Origin: Pandoraea norimbergensis
Lineage (GTDB): Bacteria > Pseudomonadota > Gammaproteobacteria > Burkholderiales > Burkholderiaceae
Assembly: GCF_001465545.3 (NCBI RefSeq)
Contig: NZ_CP013480.3
Coordinates: forward strand, 496,001-560,000
DNA: 64,000 nucleotides
Direction of reading: 5' to 3'
This document shows, one piece after another, positions 1 through 7,151 of this stretch; the first letter of the stretch is position 1; each line of letters starts with the position of its first letter. Position numbers and translations under genes: made by a program. The notes beneath the pieces were generated by a model that was not told the origin of the DNA, made no database searches, and saw only the letters and a program-made list of their open reading frames with translations.

Positions 1-60
1 GCGAATTTTCGCGGCGACGGCATCGTCGAGCGGAGCAGCGTGAGAGACGGAAACGTTCAT
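1..60 (-). CDS. 5' end of an unidentified gene, cut by the window edge
   Basis: An ATG at 58-60 on the minus strand opens a frame that stays open for the 20 codons available to the window edge and begins MNVSVSHAAPLDD. Too little is visible to name a product. The start lies 40 bp from a perfect MerR-type palindrome, so it is probably the target of the adjacent LiuR-like regulator. By analogy with LiuR regulons it could be an acyl-CoA or branched-chain amino acid catabolic gene, but that is inference from context only. Confidence 0.45.
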   Translation of the reverse strand, partial: MNVSVSHAAPLDDAVAAKIR

Positions 61-99
61 GGCGATGGGCGGCTTCAAGACCACAGATCGACAAATACT

Positions 100-125
100 A
101 CTTTACGTTAACGTAAACGTAAAGT
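100..125. promoter_or_regulatory. MerR/LiuR-type operator (overlapping palindromes)
   Basis: Positions 102-117 read TTTACGTTAACGTAAA, a perfect 16-bp palindrome. It is nested in a wider inverted repeat whose outer arms are ACTTTACG (100-107) and CGTAAAGT (118-125). It lies between the end of the MerR gene and the start of the truncated gene on the same strand. Long dyads between -35 and -10 are typical MerR-family sites, and LiuR-like factors use related sequences. A second copy is at 682-697. Confidence 0.7.
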
Positions 126-139
126 AGGGACTTTCCAGA

Positions 140-577
140 TCAATGCGAGGTCGCGGGCACCTTCACGCGACGCGAGAGCGTGGGCGGCGCCGACTCGCCG
201 GCCGCCTCAAGCAATGCCAGACACTGCGCTTCGTGCTGGGAGACCTCGTCGAGCGTGGCGTGAAGGTCTTCGAGTTGTTGTTCGAGGACTTCGCGGTGCT
301 GGGCGAGCGTTTCCAGAAACACCTTGAGCTGCGGCACGGTGTCTTTCGGCGATTCGTAGAGATCGAGAATCGTCTTGATCTCGGAGAGGGTCAGACCGAG
401 CCGCTTGCCGCGCAGGGTGAGCTTCAGGCGCGTGCGGTCCTGACCGGTGTACACGCGATGGCGTCCGCCGGGGCCCTCGCGGGCGGGCGTGAGCAGCCCC
501 TGATCTTCGTAGAAGCGAATCGCCCGGGGCGTAATGTCGAACTCGCGTGCGAGGTCGGTGATCGTGTAAGTCAGCAT
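140..577 (-). CDS. MerR-family regulator, LiuR-like
   Basis: A 145-residue MerR-family DNA-binding regulator. The N-terminus MLTYTITDLAREFDITPRAI is a winged helix-turn-helix, followed by RFYEDQGLL, the family hallmark, and RLKLTLRGKRLGL. Residues from about 75 to 125 form a heptad-rich dimerisation helix with a C-terminal effector region. There is no cysteine pattern of the metal-sensing MerR proteins, which fits the LiuR branch that senses acyl-CoA-type metabolites. An upstream ATG (592) and a longer frame to 664 exist, but similarity to LiuR proteins begins at about 577. It is divergent from the metallo-hydrolase, with an operator in between, and a second operator lies downstream before the next gene. 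Confidence 0.85.
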   Translation of the reverse strand: MLTYTITDLAREFDITPRAIRFYEDQGLLTPAREGPGGRHRVYTGQDRTRLKLTLRGKRLGLTLSEIKTILDLYESPKDTVPQLKVFLETLAQHREVLEQQLEDLHATLDEVSQHEAQCLALLEAAGESAPPTLSRRVKVPATSH

Positions 578-681
578 CGGGTTGGCAGGCATGGTGTGGG
601 CGTGGCTATGCGTGGCTAAGCGTGGCGATGGCGTGGCTGCGACGTTTAAGCGGGCGCTTACCATTGCAGATAGAATTGCCG

Positions 682-697
682 TTTACGTTAGCGTCAA
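682..697. promoter_or_regulatory. Second MerR-type operator in the divergent region
   Basis: The sequence TTTACGTTAGCGTCAA differs at only two positions from the palindrome at 102-117. It sits in the divergent spacer between the MerR gene (start 577) and the hydrolase (start 763), where it could control both directions. Confidence 0.6.
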
Positions 698-762
698 GTT
701 GCATCGTATGCAATCGGTGACGGCGTCTACTTCAAGAACAACAGCACAAGCCCATCTGGAGC

Positions 763-1854
763 GTGGCCCCCGTGAATGCCCTCGAACAACAACTGAATTA
801 CCCCTTTGGTGAACTCCTGCCCGACGGCGGTACCGTGCACGAAGTCGTGCCGGGCGTCTTCTGGGTGCGCATGCCCCTGCCATTCGTGCTCGATCACATC
901 AATCTGTGGCTGCTGCGCGACGAGGTAGATGGCGTCAAAGGATGGACGGTTGTCGATTGCGGCATCACGCATCCGCAAATCAAGGCGTACTGGGAGAAGG
1001 TGTTCGACACCGCGCTCGGCGGCGAGCCGGTGCTGCGTGTGCTCGTCACGCATTGCCACCCCGATCACCTCGGCCTCGCGCATTGGATCTGCAAGGGCGG
1101 CGACAAGCAGCGCTGGGATGCCCGCCTCGCGATGTCGCAGGGCGACTACGCGTGGGGCCGGTTGATGTCGTCGGGCGATAACAACAACAGCTCGAATGCC
1201 GGCGGCGAATTTGCCGTGGCGCACTTCATCGCGCATGGCCTCGCCGACGAAGCGATGATCGACCAGATTCGCCATCGCAAGACTTACTTCAGCGATCTCG
1301 TACCCGAAGTGCCGTCGCGCTTCTACCGTTTGCGCGATGGCGACACGCTGCGTATCGGTGGCAGCGACTGGCGCATGATTGCGGGCTTCGGCCATTCGCC
1401 CGAACACATGGCGCTCTACAGTGAACAGCACAACGTGCTGATTTCTGGCGACATGGTGCTGCCGCGCATCTCGACCAACGTCAGCGTGTTCGACATCGAG
1501 CCCGAGGCCAACTCGCTGCAACTGTTCCTCGATTCGCTGGGCGTGTATCTCGATCTGCCGGAAGACTGCCTCGTGCTGCCGTCACACGGCCGCCCGTTCA
1601 CCGGGTTGCACACGCGTATCCGGCAACTGCGCGATCATCACGACGCCCGTTTGCAGGAAGTGCGTGAGGCGTGCGCCAAGTCGCCGCAAAGCGCGGGCGA
1701 CATCGTGCCGATCATGTTCCACCGCAAGCTCGATGCACACCAGACCACGTTCGCCATGGGCGAGGCGCTGGCGCATTTGCACATGCTCTGGCGCAAGGGT
1801 GAGCTCAAACGCGCACGCGACGAGAAGGGCGTCTGGCGATTCTCGCCGGCGTGA
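763..1854 (+). CDS. MBL-fold metallo-hydrolase
   Basis: A 363-residue metallo-beta-lactamase-fold hydrolase. The zinc motif THCHPDHLG is at residues 96-104, a further histidine lies in GHSPEHMALY, the bridging aspartate in LISGDMVLP, and a last histidine in LPSHGRPF. The C-terminal 80 residues form a winged-helix-like region seen in LACTB2/GloB-type relatives. The start is a GTG at 763 with a weak GGA upstream; GTG at 772 is an alternative. Position opposite the LiuR-like regulator and the shared operator suggest a role in acyl-thioester or branched-chain catabolism. The true substrate is not evident. Confidence 0.9.
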   Translation: MAPVNALEQQLNYPFGELLPDGGTVHEVVPGVFWVRMPLPFVLDHINLWLLRDEVDGVKGWTVVDCGITHPQIKAYWEKVFDTALGGEPVLRVLVTHCHPDHLGLAHWICKGGDKQRWDARLAMSQGDYAWGRLMSSGDNNNSSNAGGEFAVAHFIAHGLADEAMIDQIRHRKTYFSDLVPEVPSRFYRLRDGDTLRIGGSDWRMIAGFGHSPEHMALYSEQHNVLISGDMVLPRISTNVSVFDIEPEANSLQLFLDSLGVYLDLPEDCLVLPSHGRPFTGLHTRIRQLRDHHDARLQEVREACAKSPQSAGDIVPIMFHRKLDAHQTTFAMGEALAHLHMLWRKGELKRARDEKGVWRFSPA

Positions 1855-1866
1855 CGGCGTAGTGCA

Positions 1867-1895
1867 GTAACAGCGGCGGTAACAGCGGCGGTAAC
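1867..1895. repeat. 12-bp direct repeat
   Basis: The unit GTAACAGCGGCG is present twice in tandem, followed by GTAAC of a third copy. It lies just beyond the stop codon of the metallo-hydrolase. Confidence 0.75.
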
Positions 1896-1925
1896 GAAGC
1901 GACGGCCCCATCATCGCGTCGCTTC
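1896..1925. terminator. Hairpin between convergent genes
   Basis: GAAGCGACG (1896-1904) pairs perfectly with CGTCGCTTC (1917-1925) across a 12-base loop. It lies between the convergent hydrolase and aspartyl-protease-like genes. There is no good T-run, so termination is only plausible. Confidence 0.4.
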
Positions 1926-1943
1926 AAATCGTTGCAGATCGCC

Positions 1944-2798
1944 TCAATGGCGTGGCAACACGCCGAAGCGTTTTCCTACCGTATCGATCACCACGATATG
2001 GTCGAGGAAGGGCGCGTTGCCAATCGTCGGGGCCATGCGATCGTCGTCGCGCAACGTGTAGGCCAGCGTCACGTGCACCGCTTGCCCGCCGACCGTCAGC
2101 GCGAGGTCGGTGCGCTTGGGCAGCATCACCAGCGGATTCCCCCAAGCAGGCACCGTAATCGGCACGGGCCGGTCGTCCGCCGTGGCGGTGTCCGGGATCA
2201 GTGCCCATTGATCCGGCGGCACCACCAGCTCGAACATGCTGCTCCCTGTATCGAAGATCGCCAGCCCGCTGAATGCCGGGGCAGCATAGTCCACCAGAAT
2301 CTTGTCGCGCAGGTTGCCTGCGCTTTCCCGATATCGCGAGAAATGCGCGGGCCATCGTGCGCTCAACGCGTCCGTTTGTTCCGGGTTCAGCCAGTAGATA
2401 CGTTGCTCGCGATAGTCGATCGCGATGGCCATCCCGCGCGTGAACGCGTAGCCGAGCGTACCGATCAACGGAGGCTCTTCCGGCGAGCGCGGCGCACTTC
2501 CCAATGCGGGGCGAGCTTCGAACGAGACTGGCATGCGCAGCCCACTGTCGAAGATGAGCGCCATTTCCGCGGGTAACTTCGACGAGGTGGATAACGCATC
2601 GTCAGCCACCCCCAACACCGGACCGGCGGCTCGCCCATAGAGCAGATTCGCCGGTGCCCCCGTATCCCATTGAAAACGCACACGCTGACCGGTGGCGGCC
2701 AGCGTCGCCTCGATAAAGATGGCGGTGCGCTCGTGAACCTTCCCGTCCAGTCGCGCAGACGCAAACTTGAAGGGCAGCCAATCCTGATACTCGAACAT
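1944..2798 (-). CDS. Retropepsin-like aspartyl protease-like protein
   Basis: A 284-residue protein with two copies of the aspartyl-protease signature Asp-Thr-Gly in one chain: WDTGAPA at about 44-50 and FDTGSS at about 182-187. Each is followed by hydrophobic strand patterns, as in a tandem pepsin/retropepsin fold. No signal peptide is seen with the chosen start. ATG 2798 was preferred over TTG 2840, because the latter lies inside the terminator of the upstream transporter gene. No clear Shine-Dalgarno was found, so the start is uncertain. Whether it is an active protease or only a structural relative is not known. Confidence 0.65.
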   Translation of the reverse strand: MFEYQDWLPFKFASARLDGKVHERTAIFIEATLAATGQRVRFQWDTGAPANLLYGRAAGPVLGVADDALSTSSKLPAEMALIFDSGLRMPVSFEARPALGSAPRSPEEPPLIGTLGYAFTRGMAIAIDYREQRIYWLNPEQTDALSARWPAHFSRYRESAGNLRDKILVDYAAPAFSGLAIFDTGSSMFELVVPPDQWALIPDTATADDRPVPITVPAWGNPLVMLPKRTDLALTVGGQAVHVTLAYTLRDDDRMAPTIGNAPFLDHIVVIDTVGKRFGVLPRH

Positions 2799-2837
2799 GG
2801 GGGCAGACGTCTCAGTGCCGGGCGCGGGGGCGGCGGC

Positions 2838-2877
2838 CAAAAAGAAAACCCCGCTGTCGCGGGCGCGAGAGCGGGGT
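2838..2877 (-). terminator. Rho-independent terminator of the MHS transporter
   Basis: On the minus strand ACCCCGCT (2870-2877) pairs with AGCGGGGT (2848-2855), followed by TTTCTTTTT. It lies directly downstream of the transporter at 2939-4258. Confidence 0.75.
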
Positions 2878-2938
2878 ATCGGGTCGACAACGAATGTCAG
2901 TCATCGCAGTGGCGGCGCTGGCATCGCGCTGGCGGCAA

Positions 2939-4258
2939 TCAAGCGTGCTGCGCTGCCGACGGAATGTGACGGCCATCGCGGCCGAGCAGTCCGTACGTGA
3001 CGAGGCTGATCGCCACGGTGAGCAGGATGTAGTACGCCGGGGCCAGCTCGTTTTGCGTCGCCTTGATCAGATACGTGATCCAGAACGGCGCCAGACCGCC
3101 GAAGAGCATGACCGACACGTTGTAGAGAATCGACACGCCCGTCGAGCGCACACCCACCGGGAACACTTCGGTGACGGCCGTCGGGAATGCGCCCCACACG
3201 AAGCCCATGCAAACGGCCGGCAGAATCTGCGCGAGCAGCAGGTTGCCCATCGACGGCGCGCCATGCAGGCGCGTGAACATCCAGAACGACACCAGCCCGT
3301 AGAGCAGCACGAACAGCAGAATCAGCGGCTTGCGGCCCACACGGTCCGAGATCCAGCCCGTGAGCGGGCACATGAACGCGATCAGCATGGCGGCGACAAA
3401 CGTCGACAAGCTTGCCGCGCCCTGCGACAGACCGAGTTGCTTCACGGCGTAAATCGGCGTGTAAATCAGCGTGACGTAGAACGACGTCGTCGCAGCCACC
3501 GTCAGGCCGAAGCCGGCGATCAGCGAGCGATAGTGATTCGCGAACACTTCGGCGAGCGGCGTGCGGCGCGTGGGTTCACGCACGGCGGCGTAGGCGAGGA
3601 ACTCCGGCGATTCCGTCATGCGGCGGCGAATGTAGAAACCCACCGGACCGATCAGAATCCCGAACAGGAACGGCAGACGCCAGCCCCACGATTCCAGCGC
3701 TTCTTTCGTCAGCCCCGTGTTGAGCAGATACGCACACAGCCCGGCGAGCGCGACGGCCAGCGCTTGCGAGCACATCTGGAAGCTACCGTAGAAGCCACGC
3801 AGGTGCGGCGGCGAGAACTCGATCAGCATGGCCGTCGAGCCACCGAATTCACCCCCGGCGGAGAAGCCCTGAATCACGCGTGCCAGCAGAATCAACAGCG
3901 GTGCTGCAAAGCCGATGGTCGCGTAGGTCGGGGCGATCCCGATCAGGCCGGTGCCCAGCGCCATGAGCAGCACCATGACCGACAGCGCCGATTTGCGGCC
4001 CGCATGGTCGGCGTAGAGACCAAAGGCAATACCGCCGATGGGACGGAAGAAGAACGCGACACCGAGTGACGCCACGCTCGCGAGCAGCGAGTTGGTGTCG
4101 TCAACGGCAGGGAAGAACAGTTTTGCAATGACGACGGCGAAAAGGCCGTAGACGGTGAAGTCGAACCACTCGAATGCGTTGCCCAGCGTAGACCCGATCA
4201 CAGCCTTGCGTCGCAGCGCCGGATCGATAACCGGCGTGCCGGTGGGGGTTGCCTGCAT
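2939..4258 (-). CDS. MFS transporter, metabolite:H+ symporter (MHS) family
   Basis: A 439-residue inner-membrane proton symporter with about 12 hydrophobic segments. The N-terminal GNAFEWFDFTVYGLF and the loop 2-3 motif GLYADHAGRK (about residues 80-89), repeated as DRVGRKPL in the second half, are typical of the MHS subfamily, which includes citrate, shikimate, proline/betaine and 2-oxoglutarate carriers. ATG 4258 is supported by AGGAGAGG 4 bases upstream. A longer frame to 4315 exists but lacks a ribosome site. The substrate cannot be told from sequence alone, and the neighbouring SDR gives no strong hint. Confidence 0.9.
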   Translation of the reverse strand: MQATPTGTPVIDPALRRKAVIGSTLGNAFEWFDFTVYGLFAVVIAKLFFPAVDDTNSLLASVASLGVAFFFRPIGGIAFGLYADHAGRKSALSVMVLLMALGTGLIGIAPTYATIGFAAPLLILLARVIQGFSAGGEFGGSTAMLIEFSPPHLRGFYGSFQMCSQALAVALAGLCAYLLNTGLTKEALESWGWRLPFLFGILIGPVGFYIRRRMTESPEFLAYAAVREPTRRTPLAEVFANHYRSLIAGFGLTVAATTSFYVTLIYTPIYAVKQLGLSQGAASLSTFVAAMLIAFMCPLTGWISDRVGRKPLILLFVLLYGLVSFWMFTRLHGAPSMGNLLLAQILPAVCMGFVWGAFPTAVTEVFPVGVRSTGVSILYNVSVMLFGGLAPFWITYLIKATQNELAPAYYILLTVAISLVTYGLLGRDGRHIPSAAQHA

Positions 4259-4534
4259 GTGCCTCTCCTGCTCTTGGTTGGGAGCGCCGCACTTGGAAGC
4301 CTCACCCGGCAGCATCCGCGCGCCGGTATGGCCTTCTCTCGGGTGGCGGCAAAACCGTTCAGTGACGTGTGTGACCTCTGTTTGAGTGACTTATCCACTC
4401 TAGCGCAGGTACGCGACGCACCACAACGGGTCAATATTCCGCTGGCGGGAGGCTGTTTCAGGGATGAGACGCGGGGAGAGGCGAGGGGGCGGGCGCCAAG
4501 CCGCATAAGGCAGCGCCCGCGTGTGAGCGCTGGC

Positions 4535-5377
4535 TCAGGAAGGATCGGTGTCCGTTTTCGACGCGGCTTGCGTGTCATCCGCCGCTTTCTGCCGATCTGC
4601 CATACGCGGCTTGCGTGGGGCTTTGGCGAAGGCCATGTCATAAAGCCAGCGCGGCAGGCACTTCAGCAGGCAGGCCACCACGCCCATCTGCCACGGCAGC
4701 ACGACAAAGCGCTTGCGCCGCGCAATGGCACTGGCGGCCTTGCGCGCGAACTTGCCGGCATCCATCAGGAACGGCATCGGGAACGGATTGCCGTCGGTCA
4801 TGGGCGTTCGGATGTAGCCCGGTGCGATCGTGACCACGGCGACCTTGTCGGCGCGAAGTTCCACTCGCAGGCTCTCCAGATACGTCATCGCCGCGGCTTT
4901 TGACGCGCTGTACGCGCCGTGCCCGGGCAGGCCGCGTACGCCCGCCACGCTGCCGATACCCACGAGTGCGCCACGTTTCACTGCGCGCATGGGGCCGACA
5001 AACGGGCTGAACGTCGCGACCATCGCCATCCAGTTCGTGTCCATGACGGACGCGAAATGGGGCAGGTCGGCGGGGTCTTCCGTGTTCACGCCGTGGCTGA
5101 TGCCGGCGTTGGCGATCACGATATCCGGCGTGCCATGGCGTGACATGAAGTCTTCGGCTGCGGCGCGCAATGCGACGGCGTCGCGCACGTCGAGCGCATA
5201 GCAATGTACGGCGTGTGGATGCGGCAGCGTGGCGGCCAGATCGGCGAGCTTGTCGCCGCGCCGGCCCACCAGCCCGAGAATGGCGCCCTCGGCGGCGTAG
5301 TGCCGCGTGAGCGCCTCGCCCAGCCCGCTGGAGGCGCCCGTAATGAAGACCTTCGGTGATGCAGTATGTGTCGCCAT
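4535..5377 (-). CDS. SDR-family NAD(P)-dependent oxidoreductase
   Basis: A 280-residue classical short-chain dehydrogenase. The nucleotide-binding TGASSGLG is at residues 13-20, NAG at 90-92, the catalytic serine in GIGSVAG at 143 and YSASK at 156-160. An arginine pair RR after the second strand favours NADPH. The C-terminal region after 240 is extended, with a hydrophobic segment (MGVVACLLKCLPRWLYDM) followed by a charged Lys/Arg/Asp tail, as in membrane-associated SDRs of lipid metabolism. It is followed downstream on the minus strand by a 276-bp spacer before the transporter gene. The substrate is unknown. Confidence 0.9.
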   Translation of the reverse strand: MATHTASPKVFITGASSGLGEALTRHYAAEGAILGLVGRRGDKLADLAATLPHPHAVHCYALDVRDAVALRAAAEDFMSRHGTPDIVIANAGISHGVNTEDPADLPHFASVMDTNWMAMVATFSPFVGPMRAVKRGALVGIGSVAGVRGLPGHGAYSASKAAAMTYLESLRVELRADKVAVVTIAPGYIRTPMTDGNPFPMPFLMDAGKFARKAASAIARRKRFVVLPWQMGVVACLLKCLPRWLYDMAFAKAPRKPRMADRQKAADDTQAASKTDTDPS

Positions 5378-5384
5378 GAACGCA

Positions 5385-5408
5385 AAAGCCCGGCCGGAGC
5401 CGGGCTTT
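5385..5408 (-). terminator. Terminator after dsbA
   Basis: AAAGCCCGGC (5385-5394) and GCCGGGCTTT (5399-5408) form a perfect 10-bp stem with a CGGA loop. It lies between dsbA and the SDR on the same strand. Symmetry allows action in either direction. Confidence 0.75.
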
Positions 5409-5422
5409 GTGAGGCGCGAAGC

Positions 5423-6103
5423 TTAGAGCTTCTTCGCGCGGATCTGATTGATGATCGAATCGGCCGTCTTGAGGGCTGCGTCGAACGTCTGCTGCTCGGT
5501 CGTGGCCGGCTTGCCGGCCTTTTGCAGCGCGTCGCCCGAGGTGGCCGGCGAGACGAGGTACTTACCCTGAATCGCGATCGTCGGCACGCCGTCGATCTTG
5601 TAGTCCTGCCACGTCTTGTTGGCGTTCTTCACGTTGGTTTGCGTGGAGAATCCGTTGTACGCGTCGAGATACTTCTGTTTGTCGATGCCGAACTGCGAGA
5701 GGAAGTCGGCTTGCGTTTGTGCGGTCAGCAGGTAGTTGTGCTTGACGTGGATTTCGTTGAAGACCTTCGGCGTGAGTTCGCCTTCCTTGCCCAGCGCGGT
5801 CAGCGCATAGAACATGCGCGTGTGCGGCTCGAAGCGGTCCTGGAAGGCCACCGGCACGCGTTTAAACACGACGTCCTTGCCCTGCGCCTTGACCCACTTT
5901 TCAAGCGTCGGCTCGAGCGCATTGCAATGCGGGCAGCCGTACCAGAAGAATTCGGTCACTTCGATCTTGCCGGCCCCCGCCGAAAGCGGTTGCTGCGGAA
6001 TCGCCAAATAGTCGGTCCCCGCGACCGGCGCTTCAGGCGAGGCCACGGCCGCACCCGAGAGAAACCCGAAAGAAATCAGAACGGCACCAAGAAGTTTTTT
6101 CAT
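5423..6103 (-). CDS. dsbA: Thiol:disulfide interchange protein DsbA
   Basis: A 226-residue periplasmic disulfide oxidase that introduces disulfides into exported proteins. A cleavable signal peptide covers residues 1-21 (MKKLLGAVLISF..AVA). The thioredoxin-fold active site CPHC is at 57-60, in the context EFFWYGCPHC, and the cis-proline lies in GVPTIAIQG. DsbA proteins of Burkholderiales are of this length. The order argS, SPOR protein, dsbA, SDR on one strand is common in this group, though a 298-bp spacer and its own terminator suggest a separate transcript. Confidence 0.96.
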   Translation of the reverse strand: MKKLLGAVLISFGFLSGAAVASPEAPVAGTDYLAIPQQPLSAGAGKIEVTEFFWYGCPHCNALEPTLEKWVKAQGKDVVFKRVPVAFQDRFEPHTRMFYALTALGKEGELTPKVFNEIHVKHNYLLTAQTQADFLSQFGIDKQKYLDAYNGFSTQTNVKNANKTWQDYKIDGVPTIAIQGKYLVSPATSGDALQKAGKPATTEQQTFDAALKTADSIINQIRAKKL

Positions 6104-6192
6104 GATCGTTGTTTAGGAGTGAAGCAGGCGCGCCAGCGCTGGTGTAGCGACGCTTCTGCGAAACCATAGCCCGGAATGAGGGGGAACAGGCC

Positions 6193-6405
6193 CTAAGGCA
6201 CATTCGCCACTGCGTATGACCGGGCGGCATTCGCCGGGTTCAACGCGTCGAGTGTGTCGAGTGTGCCAAATTCCCCCCGCATGATGGGGCATTTTGCGAC
6301 GACTTGCTGTACCGGCATGCGCTCGCGACCGGCCTGACAGATGACTTCGGCGATCGGAACACAAGCGGCGTTGCGACAGGCGCAACGCCGCTTGCATTCG
6401 TTCAT
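6193..6405 (-). CDS. Possible small cysteine-rich protein (uncertain)
   Basis: A 70-codon frame whose ATG overlaps the SPOR gene's TGA (ATGA), the arrangement expected for translational coupling. It begins MNECKRRCACRNAAC and has six cysteines, most near the N-terminus, with no signal peptide. I do not recognise it. It fills most of the otherwise empty 6104-6401 stretch. Coupling is the only positive evidence, and it could be a chance frame in high-G+C DNA. Confidence 0.3.
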   Translation of the reverse strand: MNECKRRCACRNAACVPIAEVICQAGRERMPVQQVVAKCPIMRGEFGTLDTLDALNPANAARSYAVANVP

Positions 6406-7094
6406 TGCTTCGTGAAACGGATGACTGCCGTGTCGTAGCCGCCGTCTTGCAGGCGTTGACGCACGTGGTTCATCTCGTCGAGCTTGCCGTACGGGCCAAG
6501 GCGCACGCGGAACAGCGTGAGGCCGTTGGCGTCGCGCTGCGTCACCTTCGCTTCAAAGCCCGACAGGGCCAGCTTGGCACGCAGTTGCTCGGCGTCGTTT
6601 TGCGACTTGAACGCACCCACTTGCAGGTAATAACCCGTGCTGGCGTTATCCGTGGCGCTGGCCGGGGGCGTCGTCGGCGGTGCGACCGGGACGGTCGACT
6701 TGCCGTTCAGGATGTCGGCCGGCGAGGGCTTGGCCGGCGGGGTGGCCGGCGTGGCCGGCACGGCCGGTGCCGTGGCTTCAGGTGTGGCGGGCGTAACCGT
6801 CGTGCCCGGGACGAGCGGCGACGTGACGGCCGGCTGCGACGCGGTATCCGGCGTCACTGTGCCCGGGGTGCCCGGCAGCGGGGTTCGCGGCTGGAGCGAC
6901 TTGTTCGGATCGGGCGGCTGCGCGGCCGGCGAATTGTCGGCAGGGCGCGGCGGCGTCTTTTCGACGAACGGGGTCGGCGTCTTCGTAATGTAGAGCGCAA
7001 CAACGACGGCAACGGCCAGCCCAACGATCAGGCCGAGCACGATGCCCAGGAATGTGCCGCCCCGCTGGCGGGGCTGACGACGTTTGTTTGCCAT
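6402..7094 (-). CDS. SPOR-domain protein, FtsN-like
   Basis: A 230-residue bitopic membrane protein. A basic cytoplasmic tail (KRRQPRQR) is followed by one membrane segment at about 14-36 and then a long Pro/Thr/Ala-rich periplasmic linker (about 40-145). The C-terminal SPOR domain, starting at GYYLQVGAFKSQNDAEQLRAKL, binds denuded septal peptidoglycan. This plan is that of FtsN-type cell-division proteins. It lies 57 bp downstream of argS on the same strand, a conserved arrangement in betaproteobacteria. Confidence 0.88.
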   Translation of the reverse strand: MANKRRQPRQRGGTFLGIVLGLIVGLAVAVVVALYITKTPTPFVEKTPPRPADNSPAAQPPDPNKSLQPRTPLPGTPGTVTPDTASQPAVTSPLVPGTTVTPATPEATAPAVPATPATPPAKPSPADILNGKSTVPVAPPTTPPASATDNASTGYYLQVGAFKSQNDAEQLRAKLALSGFEAKVTQRDANGLTLFRVRLGPYGKLDEMNHVRQRLQDGGYDTAVIRFTKQ

Positions 7095-7151
7095 CGAGTC
7101 GATTCCGTCCTTACAGAGTTCCGTTGCGTTTCCGGTTCGGAGTGGTTGGAG

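Noticed and set aside
143..619. Plus-strand frame opposite the MerR gene
   Set aside because: The minus-strand protein has an unmistakable MerR helix-turn-helix, and the plus-strand frame has no family features.
2799..2840. TTG 2840 as start of the aspartyl-protease-like gene
   Set aside because: It would lie in the T-run of the transporter's terminator, and the extra residues are low-complexity Ala/Pro.
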